From contig CM057009.1 of NCBI GenBank assembly GCA_029891345.1, positions 230,941,178 through 231,005,177 on the forward strand: a stretch of DNA of 64,000 nucleotides, given 5' to 3'. Made by a program: the position numbers and the translations under genes. Shown here one piece after another: positions 33,657-46,260 of this stretch. The stretch is from Dryococelus australis (Eukaryota > Arthropoda > Insecta > Phasmatodea > Phasmatidae). Within the stretch, counting starts at the first letter, position 1. The number at the start of each line of letters is the position of its first letter. Below the pieces are notes generated by a model, which had not been told where the DNA came from, searched no databases, and saw only the letters and a list, made by a program, of their open reading frames with translations.

Positions 33657-36160
33657 ATGTACCTACAGTTCATTCACCTCCCGACCATCACAATGTTCGC
33701 GAATGTCCTGGGTTGTATGTCATTGTGCAGTTTCATATTTAAACATCTCTGTGTAACATATGAGGCCGGTGGTATAGCTACATGTACTTTCAAGCCACTC
33801 TTCCCATGGCACATGCCGTACAAGAAACATAAAGGGACAATAATATGGCTGGAGAAACATTACCATTGTTCTAATTGGTATTATGGTAATGTTGAATATG
33901 ATAAAATACATTATTTACTCACCCCTATGTTGTCTGAGGAGGATGGTGTCTTCTCTATCACTGGACCAGAACAGCAGTAATGGCTGACTATCCATTGCAG
34001 CAAGAATGTATGTGATGTACAGACAGATTACGACAACCCCTCACTACACACATTGAATTTTGGGTACACAACGAACCGCAAGTGCGTCGAGTACATGCTA
34101 GGCTGATCATGTACGTGTATTGAAGACATTATTATTATTGTCTTGGGCCCTGGACCCCAGTGGTGGGGGCATGATATGTCTGAGCAATGAAGGTGTGGGT
34201 TGGTCATAGTATGTCTACCTGTAATAACCAGCTTGGTACATGCATATGATGGCTTGTAAGTATTGACATGGAAGACCAGAGACAGAGTATGACTGTAGGC
34301 TTGGTACACAATTGCACATACGAAGTATGACAACCTCTAAGTACATGCATTGCAGTTTCGGTACATACAAGTGTCCAGGTGGAAGACAGAGTATGACCAC
34401 CCCAAAGAATTGCAGGGCAGGAGACAGTATGACTGCCTGTAAATATGAGGCTGGACTTGCAGCACAATGTACATTCTACGAAGTCTTTGGAGAGCCACAG
34501 TGGTGATGACAAATAATATTAATACAGTTCTGGCGATTAGGACCGACCACTGCACCACACACGCTAACAGAATGGACAGGTTACTTGTGAAATAGAATGG
34601 TAATGCTCAGTTCAAGGCTCTGACCAACCTCACTATCTGTAAGTGCTACATGGCAGAGGATTTTCGGTGGGCTGAGACTTTGTATGGGAAATGTGTTGCA
34701 TGCTTGCTAGATGGCTTGTTCCTGGTATGACTGTGATTTTGCTATGCACAACTGATCACTGACACCAACATGATGTTGAACGAGGTGACAGTGTGTGCAG
34801 TTTATGCTGACATTAAGCCCTTAGGTAATGGGAAGACAGTGCACATTCTCGAGGCTTCTTAGACAGTCTTGCACACACTGCCAGCTCTCTCTCCATGGTG
34901 TCATGATCAGCTACCAACCTGTTCACTTCAAACCTCCTGGATGACCAGAGAAAGTAGAATGTTGTCCCAGGCTCGAACAACAGGTGAGACAAAAGAAGGG
35001 GAATGTCTAGCCCTCTGTCCGACACAATGCAGTATTGTAGCATGTCCAGTTTACCATCTGAGGCCCGAATCCAAGATACCGTGTACCACAGCAGCCCTGA
35101 TGGAATGTGCAAACAAAGAGAATATATGCCAGGTATTGCTACTGTGCACAATTGCATAAGAGTTGTACCATCCCACCAGAGGTTTCATTACTGTCTGGAC
35201 CGAGTCTTGCATGGGCGAACAGCATATGACTGACATGAGGCATGGTGCAGTTACTTGGAAGATAGTGTTCTCCACATACTTGTGAAGTGTTCTTGACTGA
35301 AAAGTAAATATAAGAAGCAAATGAGTGTTACATAACACATGCAGTCATTGGCAGTGCAGCATTCAGGAGACAATCCTCGCAATGAACTTGTGACTGTGTG
35401 CAGTTCCAGGTAGAAGATGCAATCATGTACAAGCATTACACTGTGGGCTACAGGCAAGTAGTGTTTATACCAGAGCTCGGGTACGAGCAAGTGCAGATAT
35501 GTGCTGGTGAAACTAATGTGTGGGATTATCTGGACATCTGGGATGAGTTTCACAGCGAGGTGCGGCCATGAAGCAAGTACGACAGATGTTCCATGGTCAA
35601 TCTCCAATCTAACATTCAGCTGCCTAATAATGGACACATTATCAAAGTATGTGCAGACTTTGAGGACATTACCGAACATCAGTGCGAGAACAGGCAAGTG
35701 TACTTTTGCTGTGTGCGATGAAGACAATGGTAAGATCTGGTGGTGATCCGAGGAGTGCACTGGCCAAATACATACCACTACAATGGCAGACAGTGAGTGA
35801 ATTCGTCCCTGGTTGGCCAGAGTTTTTTTGTGTATATAAGTGAATTAAATTTTAATTTCTTGATTTGGACAACATAGATGCTGAAGTTACAAGTACGAGG
35901 ACCACATAGGGCGACCTGGCATATCAATATACGTACCAGTGTTGGGAAGCTGCTTGTACCCTTTTTGCATGCATTTTGATGCAGGTGACCCAACCTCTGA
36001 AGTAGTTGTGGTGGCAGATGTGTCGTCACATGTGAGAAAGAACTATATAAGACCTGTGTGTCTGGCCCACAGCCATCAGTGCGTAATGAGTATACCGTTT
36101 TCTCCAGAGGTCGGCTATGTCTATGTAACAAATGGGAAGAGTTGTGTTACATATTAAATC
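33657..36160 (+). pseudogene. Protein X of Polinton copy 2 (secreted cysteine-rich protein following MCP)
   Basis: Family not recognised. It begins two bases after the MCP stop. The ORF 33657-33980 has a signal-peptide-like start (MFANVLGCMSLCSFIFKHLC) and then GGIATCTF, KKHKGTIIWLEKHYH and SEEDGVFSITG. The Cys/Trp/Cys spacing loosely resembles an immunoglobulin-like domain. Homologous blocks occur after MCP in copy 1 (10.78-11.1 kb). Downstream, Cys-rich readings continue in shifting frames, including QICAGETNVWDYLDIWDEFH near 35.5 kb, which resembles a CUB-like strand pattern (tentative). The last is ORF 35939-36157. About 800 residues in all. A virion surface protein is inferred from secretion signal, size, Cys content and position. 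Confidence 0.5.
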
Positions 36161-36830
36161 CTTAACTATGCAGAGGTAGAGCAGCCATACATGGGGAGTG
36201 TGGCAGCGAGCATGTAATGTCTGTGCTCAATCCGGCCATGTACAATCGGGTCCAACAGCAGCTGGAATGTATGCTGCCGGTGAGGTGTACTGTACATCAC
36301 ATGCGGCCCAACATACCACTGCCAAGCAGTAGTGATGTGCTTGGGTATATGCTCTCCTATATGATGCCTTCCACACTGCCGCTGCGGCAGAGTCGATGCC
36401 GACAATCACCATCGATGAGTGAGACATGCCCTTTGTTGTCAGCACCACACAGGATAAGCCATAGGTCATCTTGCTGATGGAGGAGGATGTCGCCACCACC
36501 AGCCAGCCTCCGCCGACTCCCAGACATAAGTGGCCGGCAGACATCACCCAGCTGGAGGAGGATGCCGCCTCCCAGCTGCTGCTGTACATCGAGGTGTTCA
36601 TGACTGCTGCCACTAGTCACCACTTCCTCCAAAGCACAAATGACCAGCAGGCCCTGGCCCCAAGGCACAAGCAGCTGGCGAAGGTGGATGCTGCCACCTC
36701 CGCCCATAACCACCAGGAGTGCAGCTACGCAGATGCCCAGGGTCGCCCCTAATGCCGGCAGACACAGCAGGGGGCATGCCTCCTGAATGTGAGGAGAAAA
36801 AGAATGTTTTTAAATTACAAAAAAATAATA
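36161..36830 (+). other. Region after protein X, GC-richer low-complexity
   Basis: Open in several frames on both strands (for example 36471-36752 plus and 36227-36713 minus) because of GCC/CAC/CAG-rich composition. It could encode a C-terminal tail of protein X, but no motif distinguishes the true frame. Confidence 0.3.
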
Positions 36831-37004
36831 ATATTTAGGGTGACTTAAAAAGTAGCATGTGTGTGTGAGAGAGATTGTAATGTAATAATTTAATTGCAGT
36901 AGGAATAAAATACTACTAATGTTACAAATGCTTCATCTGAATAACATGGATTGTCTGTGCTGTAATTATTTGTGTTGCAAGGACTCACTCAATTAGGAAT
37001 TCTG

Positions 37005-37370
37005 CCTGAATATAAGGTGTTGTCAATTTATACCAGGTGCAGTTTCAAAAATTGGATTATCATAACTGAACATAATGATACTTTCCACATATTTCTCCAT
37101 GTAACTGTAAATAATATATGTGCATCGTAATTTTTACATTAGGTTGTAATTTTCACTTATATACATGTATGTTTTCAGGGTTGATTAAAGTACTGCCTAC
37201 ACACATTGCATTACAGTATAGGAATTGACTCTATATAATGTGTTGTCAAATGAAAAGAATAGTCATAACTAAACATCATGTTTTTGTCGCGTCTTTTCCA
37301 TGTACTTTTAGTTAAAATTTGTGTTGAATTTTCATGTAACAGTGTTGTTGTGAGTGAGAGAATTACAAAA
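37005..37370. repeat. Two-copy imperfect tandem repeat, about 220-bp unit
   Basis: Both copies share TAANGTGTTGTCAA, ATCATAACTNAACATNATG and TTTCCATGTA. They begin near 37012 and 37232. Noncoding. Confidence 0.5.
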
Positions 37371-37429
37371 TATGCCAACAAAATGTATATATATATATAA
37401 TGTATTCTATTTTGTTCTTATTCAGTAGT

Positions 37430-37830
37430 GATAAAAAAATGAAGTGTGTTCATACCTGTCTAGATTGTCAAACACAAGTACGTTTATTTTCTCGTTACCA
37501 GTACTGCATATGCACTGTAAAGATAGTAGGTATACATCATATGAACTGTAGGTATGGTAACATTGTTTTCTTTGCCAAACACAAGTACTGAATATGACCT
37601 GTAGGGCAAAAAGTAGTCTCTATAAGGAAAGCAATTGTATGCATCATGCAAGTATGTCATATGAACTGTGGGTAACAAGTCTGGAGTGGCTAACTCAAGT
37701 ATGTTTAATTTCTCATTACCGGTACTGAATATGAACTGTAGTCTCTGTAACGAGAGCAGATGTACAACATTTGAACTTTGGGCATGGTAACATTATTATT
37801 TCTCATTAGAAAGGGCTGGATCTGTTGGAG
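37430..37830. repeat. Degenerate tandem repeat, about 100-bp units
   Basis: Recurring blocks of the type TTTCTCNTTACCNGTACTGNATATGNACTGTA and CATATGAACTGTNGGTANGGTAACAT occur at about 37490, 37540, 37580, 37660 and 37710. Noncoding. Confidence 0.55.
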
Positions 37831-38236
37831 GGAGGTAGGAGGAGGTGCCTATGATAGAGGTCCAGAGTAGTGGAGAGAGGGAGGAAATGTGTTGGGCGAG
37901 CGGCCTGGTACAACAATGCCCCCCTCCTACTGTCCTGAATTTGATTCTAGTACTCTATATGAACTAGCATCCAATAGTCTTTCACCAATCTTGGGCCAGC
38001 ATCTGTCACATGTAGCTCGCAACCCTGACATCTACAGATGCCTTGCTATATGTCTTAGCCTCTTTTACTCAAGAGTTTTTGGTGAATGACTTTCTCGCTA
38101 TGGACAGTTAGAAAGCACTTTTGAATGTCAACTAATTTTGACTGTGGCTCATATTAATATTCATTTATATATGGCTTAATTGTGATTACTGTACTGTGGT
38201 CTGCAAAGCTTGGTGGTGGACCTAACATTATTCCCT

Positions 38237-38490
38237 CTCATCTGAATGGCTAGTATATTTTTCTTGTGAAATTATCTTACATGTCCTGTGAAATTTACAT
38301 TGTACTTATTACATACATGACATCTGAATTGCAAGTATCTTTTTTCTTGTGAAATTAACTTCAATGTGCTGCGGAAAATACATTTAGTTTATTGCATATA
38401 TCACATCTGGATGGCAAATATATTTTTTCTTGTGAAATAACTTATGCATGCTGGGGAATATACATTGGGTTTATTACATATATGGAATAT
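38237..38490. repeat. Three-copy tandem repeat, about 84-bp unit
   Basis: Units start near 38237, 38321 and 38405. Each has ATCTGNATNGCNAGTAT, then TTTTTCTTGTGAAATNA and, 35-40 bp on, a TTATTNCATA block. Confidence 0.75.
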
Positions 38491-39852
38491 GAATTACGGT
38501 GTCTGCATTACTGTGAACCACCTATATATCTAGAATATGTGGTACGTGATAACATCCCTCTCTGTAGGAACATGTGGCCGCTGCTGCATTTGTGTCTCTC
38601 AATATGACGGCCGAGGGGGCACATGCAAATAAGGCCGAAACAAAATGCTTCCAAGCTCTGGGAATGGGTCCATTCTCTGCGAGGGCACACACCAACACAC
38701 CCGACGTGTTCGGGTGGGCACGATATGCCCCCTCACCGGTACTTTACATGTGCTTTCATTGCGAGTTTTACGTTCTCTTAGCCTGGTATTTATATTGCAG
38801 TGCTATTTAAGAACTAAGGTGCAACCCTGTCAGCTCGCTACCTGCCATAGTGTAGTGCTTAACATGTAACCTATTCGCGCTTATATGGGTGCCATTTCTT
38901 TTAGATTCCTAGTTACATTTGTGACATAAATACATCTTTAAATGTGCAACCATTGAGGGAGGCAATCCAGAAAATCGGTTGTCAACCAAATCGAGGGATA
39001 AAGTTTGGAATTGCAGCTCAGAATCTATTATCTACATTCAAAATTCAGTTATACTACTCGATTGGCACAGGGTCAAAAAATATGTAACGTTGAGTGAGGA
39101 CTGTGAAGCATAGAGTGCCAGGAGAGGGGAAGAGCAGGGCAAAATTTCGAGTTTGTTTTTCCGCATCTCATAACTTCCGTCTAGTATAACTTTTCACTAG
39201 GAGAATTCAGACACCCATTTAAGTTTTAATAAACAGCTCTCGTCAAGATCAATCGATTGTACGTATAAAAACATTTGTATGGTGTGGTTATGGTGAAATT
39301 GTATGTGTTTAATGTAAAAAATTAAGAATACATAACATAATTTCGGCCTATACTCGTCAAAAAGCCAACTCGAAATACATAAATCGCATACGATTGGAAA
39401 GAGAATCTCCAAAGCAATCTAGTGATATCCATAAAACCTCATATGATCGAGTGAATTGGTGCTGGGAACGTAAAATAAACATCAAGGCATCAGAGTGTGT
39501 CAGTGTAGGCGTATTCACACAGAACAAATGGCAGTATCCCCAACACAGCCAAACCCCATTTTTTCACTGTAAACTAAATATTGACATATACGTTCTGTGT
39601 GCAATACCCCTCTGTGCTTGGCAGTGCATGTTTGCAACTAACATTAACTAATTTTCCCAACTTATAGTTTTATATATATTATTTATATATGTATATATAT
39701 GTATATATATATATATAGCCACAATCACCTGCTTACATTTCAACATTATTTCGAACTAATCACTCAAAACTGTGTTCATCTGCAGTTGAATGTTAACATC
39801 TACAGTTGAAAAATAGTTATATTTGTTACATATTATGAGATCATATCTGTCT
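38491..39852. other. Intergenic, no gene recognised
   Basis: Holds a GC-richer island at 38.57-38.75 kb with two overlapping ORFs of 74-78 codons lacking recognisable features. The rest is AT-rich DNA with an imperfect AT microsatellite at 39.67-39.71 kb. Confidence 0.4.
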
Positions 39853-41070
39853 TCCCGAGTGTGTGTGCTAGAGGAATGATTGTTTTCTCCCAGCTGCCTT
39901 TTCCCCATTCATGTTTGCCAGAGTACTTTTTTTTCTCCCACCTGAAAAGATGCAGGCAAACACCACTCGTTTTTACGACAGTGATGTGGAGACAGTGCAA
40001 TGGGGGTATGTGGAGGATCCAGAAGTACTTGGGGATAACCTTTGCGAGAAAGCAGATACTACTTGTTATGTTTAATTATTTATATGTTAGATTTATATAT
40101 GTATATGTTTGTTACGTTCCCTCCCACGGCTCTTAATATCTGCAGCTAATAATATTAGGTCTATATATTTATATGTATAGAACCATCCCTCCCATGGTGC
40201 TAATTTCTGCAGCTAAGAGTCACTTTTTTATGGATATATTTCTTATTAATTTTTTCATCCACACTAGCTAGTTACTGTTATCGGCTATTTTTCTACACAC
40301 ATCTATAGTAACTGGCATCCCGTTTAACCACAGCCAATTGTGTGTATGTCAGAGGACTGATTTTTGTTCTCCTGACTGGAAACAGAGGCAGGCGCGCCAC
40401 TCGCTTTTCCGAGGTAATCCAGGGATAGGGTAATGTTGAGGCACTAGATGTACTCTGAAATAACCTACATGAGCAAGCAGATAATGTACCTATATTAGGT
40501 GTTTTACTGTCCCTCCTTAAATCATGGCGATTAACATCTGCAGCTAACATTAAGTTTAAATTTCCTATTATTCCAACTATATTTTCTTAGTTGCTTGTAG
40601 AGTATACCATCATTTATGTGTGAGAGGACTGATTTTGCTATCCCTCATGCCTCTCGAAGCAGAGGCAGGCATGCTGTTTGCTGTACTGTGATATGAAGTG
40701 TGGATGGGATGAGCTCGATTGGGGACAACAAGAATACACTGAGAAAGCTGCCACTGTGTATTTGGTTTGTGTTACCATCCCTCCCTCTACTCACAGTTAA
40801 CATAGAATATATTCCGACTATTTTTACAACAGTCGCTTGCAGAGTATGTGTCATAGAACTGGTCTCTCTCTTGCCCTTGCTTATTGGATCAGGGGCAGGC
40901 ATGCACCCTGTCTCTCACTATGTCAAAGTGAAGCAAGGTAGAAGCACAGGTAAAATATACTCATGTGGAGGAATCGGGAATGCACCGAGTAAATCGTTTT
41001 TTGACAAGCTGGCACTATTTTTTAGGTTTGTCTGTCCCTCGCTATACTCGGAGCTTTATTAGGCCTACAC
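39853..41070. repeat. Four degenerate tandem copies upstream of PolB
   Basis: Copies start near 39853, 40330, 40618 and 40845. Each opens with a GTGTNNNNNAGAGGACTGNT-like block, then a T/C-rich stretch with CTCCC or CCTC, then AGGCAGGCNNGC. Most end with ACCATCCCTCCC-like and TTAACATCTGCAGCTAA-like blocks. Spacing decreases from about 480 to 230 bp. Translations show no consistent domain, so this may be noncoding or a lost PolB N-terminus. Confidence 0.5.
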
Positions 41071-41339
41071 ATTGTTCCATAGTGATTCTCCTCCTGGCCT
41101 TTATTGTAGTGCAGTGTAGAGCAGCACTTCGCGAGCTCAATCGCCCCAACCCAACCAGTTACAAGAAGCGGATCATTGTTGTTTAAATGTTACTTCTAAG
41201 ATGGATTATTCAATCTCATCATTCTCATTTGTTCCCTCACAAATCATCATCTTATCCACCATCACTACCTTCTTCCTCTTTTTCATTCACCTCATCCCAG
41301 CGATCATATTTACCTATCACAGCTCCGATATGGTGGCCG

Positions 41340-44300
41340 ACACTTCAGTGTGAATTTTGCGATTGTGTCATGGACTGTGCCATGAACATGATTGTTCCCT
41401 TAACCCTTTCAGGGGGCACAACACCTGCATGACCATTGTGGCAAAACATATGCCTGTGCCTACAACCCTGTAAGACATCATGTAATATGCACAAGGCAGA
41501 ACAGAAATGCAGCTTCTTCCCATTGCATTTACTGCAATGAGGGGTTTGCTCATTCTTCTGATGCATGTTGCCATGAATGTGGTTGTTGGGCAAATTCTAA
41601 TGCTGAGTCACTGGAGTGTGGGAAATGTAGAAGGCAACTGCCTTCTACTCGTAGAAATAAACTATATGATCACATTGCGAAATGTTCCAGACCCAACCCA
41701 CCCCCCTGCAAAATGTGCCCACATGGCTACCAATCAACCTCAACCAGGAGCACCCTATGCACGGCAGCCCTTGCTATTTGTACCAGCACATGTAATTACA
41801 GCAGAGGGATGTTGTCACTATCTGGCCATAATCACTGGAACCAGCTGTGCCAATGAGTATGGCTTTGTAGAATCAGAGAGCTCATTTAGGGGCATGATAC
41901 TGACTTACATCCCCAAGAATACCTCGAGCAATGCCATCGACAATTACTGCTACCTCGAGCATGTCAAGACCAATATTATTGGTCAACTGGAGCAGGAGAT
42001 TGGAGACCAGGACACCATGAAGTTCAGCATCTTCCTGCAGTGCATGTACAGTAAACCCGAGCTGCACAAAGAAGAGACAGGGTAGCATACCTTCAAGACA
42101 AAGAATGTCCCTCTCTTCAATGTAGATAATGTGAAAGGTGCTTTGATGGCCACCATCACCAAGATATGTCAGGAGGAGTAAAACATGGTGTAGGGTAGTG
42201 ATTGGAGCCTCAACATAACAATTACCAGCAGTGCTTTAAATGGGCGATCCTGTAATGCAATGTAGAAGGGGCTCAACCTGACCACTTCAACCAGTACTAC
42301 CTCGACCTGGAGATGCAGTTCGCCTTCACTGAACTGAAGTTTCTGACCCCTCTACATCAGATACCCCTCTTCTAAAGGAAGAATCCAGGGGTCAGTGTGA
42401 ACATCTATCTGCATGAGGAAGACTGAAAGATCATTCCAATAAGAGTATTGAAGGAATAACAGGCTACCCACTTTGATATATTCCTCATGAATATAGAAGA
42501 TGACAACTCACATTATTGTTACATAGCTTATCTTTCCCACATTGTATGCTTTCAGGTGATGGCACATTGCAGTATTGTACCTGTTTGTAAGCACTGTATG
42601 TGAGTGTAGGAAGACAGCCCACAGGTGAAAAGGCTCATAGGTACTGAGATGCTGGCTGAACACAGGAGGTATTGTAATGGCCATGCGCTTGTCTAAGCTG
42701 ACATGCCAGCACATCAGAAGAATGGTAGTCCTGTGCTCAAGTTCCAGAACTCCCATAACATCATTAAGGTACCTATAGGAGTGTATGCTGAATTCGAAGC
42801 AATGCTGGTGCCTGTACAGACATGTGCACCAAACCAATTTACATCATACACCTATATGTACCAGCAGCATGTGCTCTACAACTATATCGTATACATCAAG
42901 GTGGATAATGATATAACTTTGACCTGCAAGACCATCAACCTTCCCACCAATGTGAAATTGTACACCAGCGAGGATGTGGCGAAAAAAATAATGGAGGGTA
43001 TAATTAGAATTAGCTCTCTGGTGAAGGATACATGTATCTAGTCTGAGCCGATGTGCCCATTGACCAAAGGCGAATGGGCTGGCTATGCACTGGCCAATAT
43101 CTATTTCTTCTGTTCTAACCCCTTCACCTGATAAAACCATAAGGTTTGTAACACAACCACTTCACCGGTGTGTTTATTGGGGTGGCATACAACAACTGTA
43201 ACAAATTCTGCTGCCATTCTAATCACCTGACAATACTGTGCCACAACCTGGCATACAATGTAAATTTCATTGTCACTTAGTTGGATACGAAATGGACAAA
43301 TTTATTATTCCGAATACAGAGGAGAAATTTATTAACTTCAGCAAAATATTTCCCGACAATTATACCATCGAGTTTATCGACACCTTTAGATTCATGTCTG
43401 GCAGCTTGGCAATGCAACTGCAGAACCTGCCGACCACCAACTTCAAGACAACTGTAGTGCTCTTCACCACTCTCGAGCAGCTCGAGTTGGTGATGCACAA
43501 GGGGACGTTCCCTTGTAATTATGTTACATTGTTGGGGACACTATCAGAGCCACAGCTGCTGGACATCGCCACATTCAACAACCTGCTCACCAGCTGTGGC
43601 ATCACCATCGAAGATTACTATCATACTCAGGTGGTCTGGGAGATGTATGGGTGCACCTCCCTTCAAGAGTACTCTGGTCTGTACCTCCACACCAATGTTT
43701 TGATTTTCTACAACATCTTTGAGAACTTCCAGGTGTTCTGTTTGACCATGTTTCGACTGGACTGAGTCTGGTATGTAAGTGCCCCAGGTTCTCCTTCGAT
43801 GCCATGCTGTGCAAGACAGGAATGGAGTTGGAACTCCTTGTCGACTACAACATCCACCTGTTCATCAAGGCTGGTATCAAGGGAAGGGTGGCCTAGGGCA
43901 TCACATGTCATGTGGTGCCGAATAACAAGGACTTGCCTGCATTGTATGATGCCACCTGGCCATCTACATACCTGCAATATGTAAATGTTAATAACTTGTA
44001 TTGATGAACAATTTCCCTACCACTGGCATATGGTGGCTTTGAATGGACCAGCACAGATATCAATGTGATGTCCATACCAGACGACAGCCAGATTGGCTAC
44101 ATACTGGAGGTAGATGTAGAATACCCTACTGCACTCAATGAGGACCCAGATTTTTTGTTCCTGTCAGTAAATGAGTGTCCCCTGTGGTCCAAACAGCCCA
44201 AGCTCTTGACCATTGTTGAGGGGGAGACACACTACATCTTCTACTTTGTCAACATCAAGCAGGGATTAGCTCATGAGTTAAGGCTAAAGGCTGTCCACCG

Positions 44301-45190
44301 CTGTCCACCATGTCCTGAAGTTCCATGAGAAGGTGTGGCTTAAGCCCCACATCGTGATTAACACAGTGCAATTTCATATGACCACAAAAACCTTCGAGTG
44401 GTGCTTCTTCAAGCTGTTTAAGAATGCTATGCATGGCATCCTGATTGAAAACAACCACAAATGTCAGTGGATGTAGCTCATCTGCATGGAGCTGCAGGTG
44501 AAAAAGCTCATCTCCAATACATCATTCTGGTTTCACAAAATATACGACGACACTCTATCCCTCATCAAACTGAACTATGAGAGTATTATGTTCGACAAAC
44601 AAACATATGCTGACTTTGCTGTACTTGACCTGTCTAAGACCCATCATGTGTCACTTCTACTATGATGTCATGCAGAAACTGTATGGCTCTATGGTCATAT
44701 GGAAGTGGCAGTGGGACTGGTATACATGGATATTGACTCCTAAATCAGGGCCATATCCCGCCCCGATTTCTATGGACATCTTGCCTCAGACCCGACATTA
44801 ATGTCGGAATTTGATACCAGTGGCTACCCTCTAACTCATCCCTGCTACTCGCCTGCCTATGCTTAAGTCATCTGCAAATTCGAGGATGAGTGTGGAGGGA
44901 ACAACATGGTCGAGCTAGTTGGGCTGAGAACAAAACTATAGACTTATTACTGTAGGGACAAAGTATTGAAGCAGGCCAAGTGGGTTCAGAAAAGCGTTGT
45001 CCATAAGGGCATCACCATGAACGACTACAAGTGCATTATTCTGAACCACCAACTCATGAGGGTGTAAGTTAAGAGCATTAGGTCATACCATCATGACCTG
45101 TACAAAGAATTCAGCTTTAAGGGAGCTCTTTCATGGATGGATGGCAAGTGTAGGATTCTGGATAATGCCATCCATACTGCCCCTTAGAGT
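41340..45190 (+). pseudogene. Protein-primed family B DNA polymerase with N-terminal zinc fingers, Polinton copy 2
   Basis: Zinc-finger-like C/H clusters lie at 41.34-41.7 kb (HCGKTYACAYNPVRHHVIC, CGKCRRQLPS). The ORF 41507-42085 gives the pre-exonuclease region (FRGMILTYIPKNTSSNAIDN, MKFSIFLQCMYSKPEL). The exonuclease I motif at 42781-42801 reads VYAEFEA, with Asp changed to Glu. FIDTFRFMSGSLAMQLQNL and YSGLYLHTNVLIFYNIFENF follow at 43.24-43.77 kb. Motif A reads VNVNNLY, with its Asp lost, near 43.98 kb, then IGYILEVDVEYP. Motif B is FFKLFKNAMHG at about 44.41 kb. Motif C YMDIDS is at 44723-44740, followed by FDTSGYPLTHPCYSP and ALSWMDGKCRILDNAIHT. It replicates Polinton DNA. Many frameshifts and stops. 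Confidence 0.93.
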
Positions 45191-46260
45191 TATGATGAGT
45201 AAGTCTATACACACACATCTGGGGCTGGCATGTATGTATCATTATATATGTTTCTGTACCTGGGAGTGCAGCCAGGTTGGAATGCATAGTAGGAGACAGT
45301 TTTTTCGCCTCTGGATTGTCGAAGCTGAAACACTTACTTTCTCCTCTTCCACAACAAATATTTTGTGTGTATATTTATTCACAGAATGCTGGGATCCGCA
45401 CAGGAGCCGTATACATCCTGCCAGGTATGCTGTCATTTTCCTGCTCAATTTCCAACATACTGGATTGCATGCAAAAGCCATATAAAATCTTGTCATTTCA
45501 TGCTTATTTTCATTAGGGTTTCATCCACATTTAGATTTTAAGATGTTAGAATTTAGTATTTTGTTTTTATACTCATTTCATTAGGGTTCTTCATGTTCGT
45601 TTAGAAAATAAGAGGTTAGAGTACGAGAGGATATATTTCATGCTCATATTCATGACGATTCTCATTCTCATATAGTTTGTGTTGTTTGCTGGTTGTGCAA
45701 GTGATAAAAAACTTCCTAATTCCAATTAGGGTTGGCATTCATTAAAAGGATAGGACAATATATATCTTTGTAGACAAGGTTAGGAGTCCTGGGCCCCCTG
45801 GAGTATAGCTCTCATATTTTGGGACCCCCTGAGACGGTAGAAATGGAGATGCTGATGTGAATGTTCCTCAAAGTGTTTCCAATATACTACTTGATGGTTA
45901 TTTTTGTCCCGAGCATTGGAGACTCCTGCGAATTTTTCGCTCTGCTGCTGAGAGATGGAGAGTTGTCTGGTTTGTGGTCCTCTCGAGATTGGCCAAATTG
46001 AGGTGATTCCTGGTCACTGTTTTCTTCAGGAACTTCAAAAGATGCGATCTTCAAGAGGTGGTGAATGAGACAAAATGTCTCATGCACCAGTGGAAAGTTT
46101 CCGCCCGGCCCTGTTTAACTCGGCCGGCTAGCCACTCGGCCAGCTTGCCAACTACGCCAGCTACCTGTCTGCCTGCCCGATGCTACGCAACATGGAGTAA
46201 AATTCTGCTTAAAAGTGGATTTTCCCTAACATGCCCCAGAGCACAGACAAATTAAAAATG
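45191..46260. other. Right flank of PolB, no gene recognised
   Basis: T-rich with degenerate repeats of CATTAGGGTT and TTTCATGCTNAT (about 45.50-45.67 kb) and a short GC-rich patch at 46.08-46.20 kb. A Polinton terminal inverted repeat should lie near here but I could not match one with the left side. Confidence 0.35.

Noticed and set aside
35437..35730. Firm CUB domain call in protein X
   Set aside because: Only a C...DYLDIWD-like strand and, in the other copy, an SPFYPTN-like start are visible. Cys spacing is not complete, so it is mentioned only as tentative.
36227..36713. Overlapping Gly/Ser/Leu-rich minus-strand ORFs
   Set aside because: All frames are open here because of GCC/CAC-rich composition, so the strand cannot be chosen.
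14161..46260. Terminal inverted repeats of the Polinton
   Set aside because: I compared likely ends by eye and found no convincing pair. A reverse-complement self-alignment is needed, and the ends may be lost.
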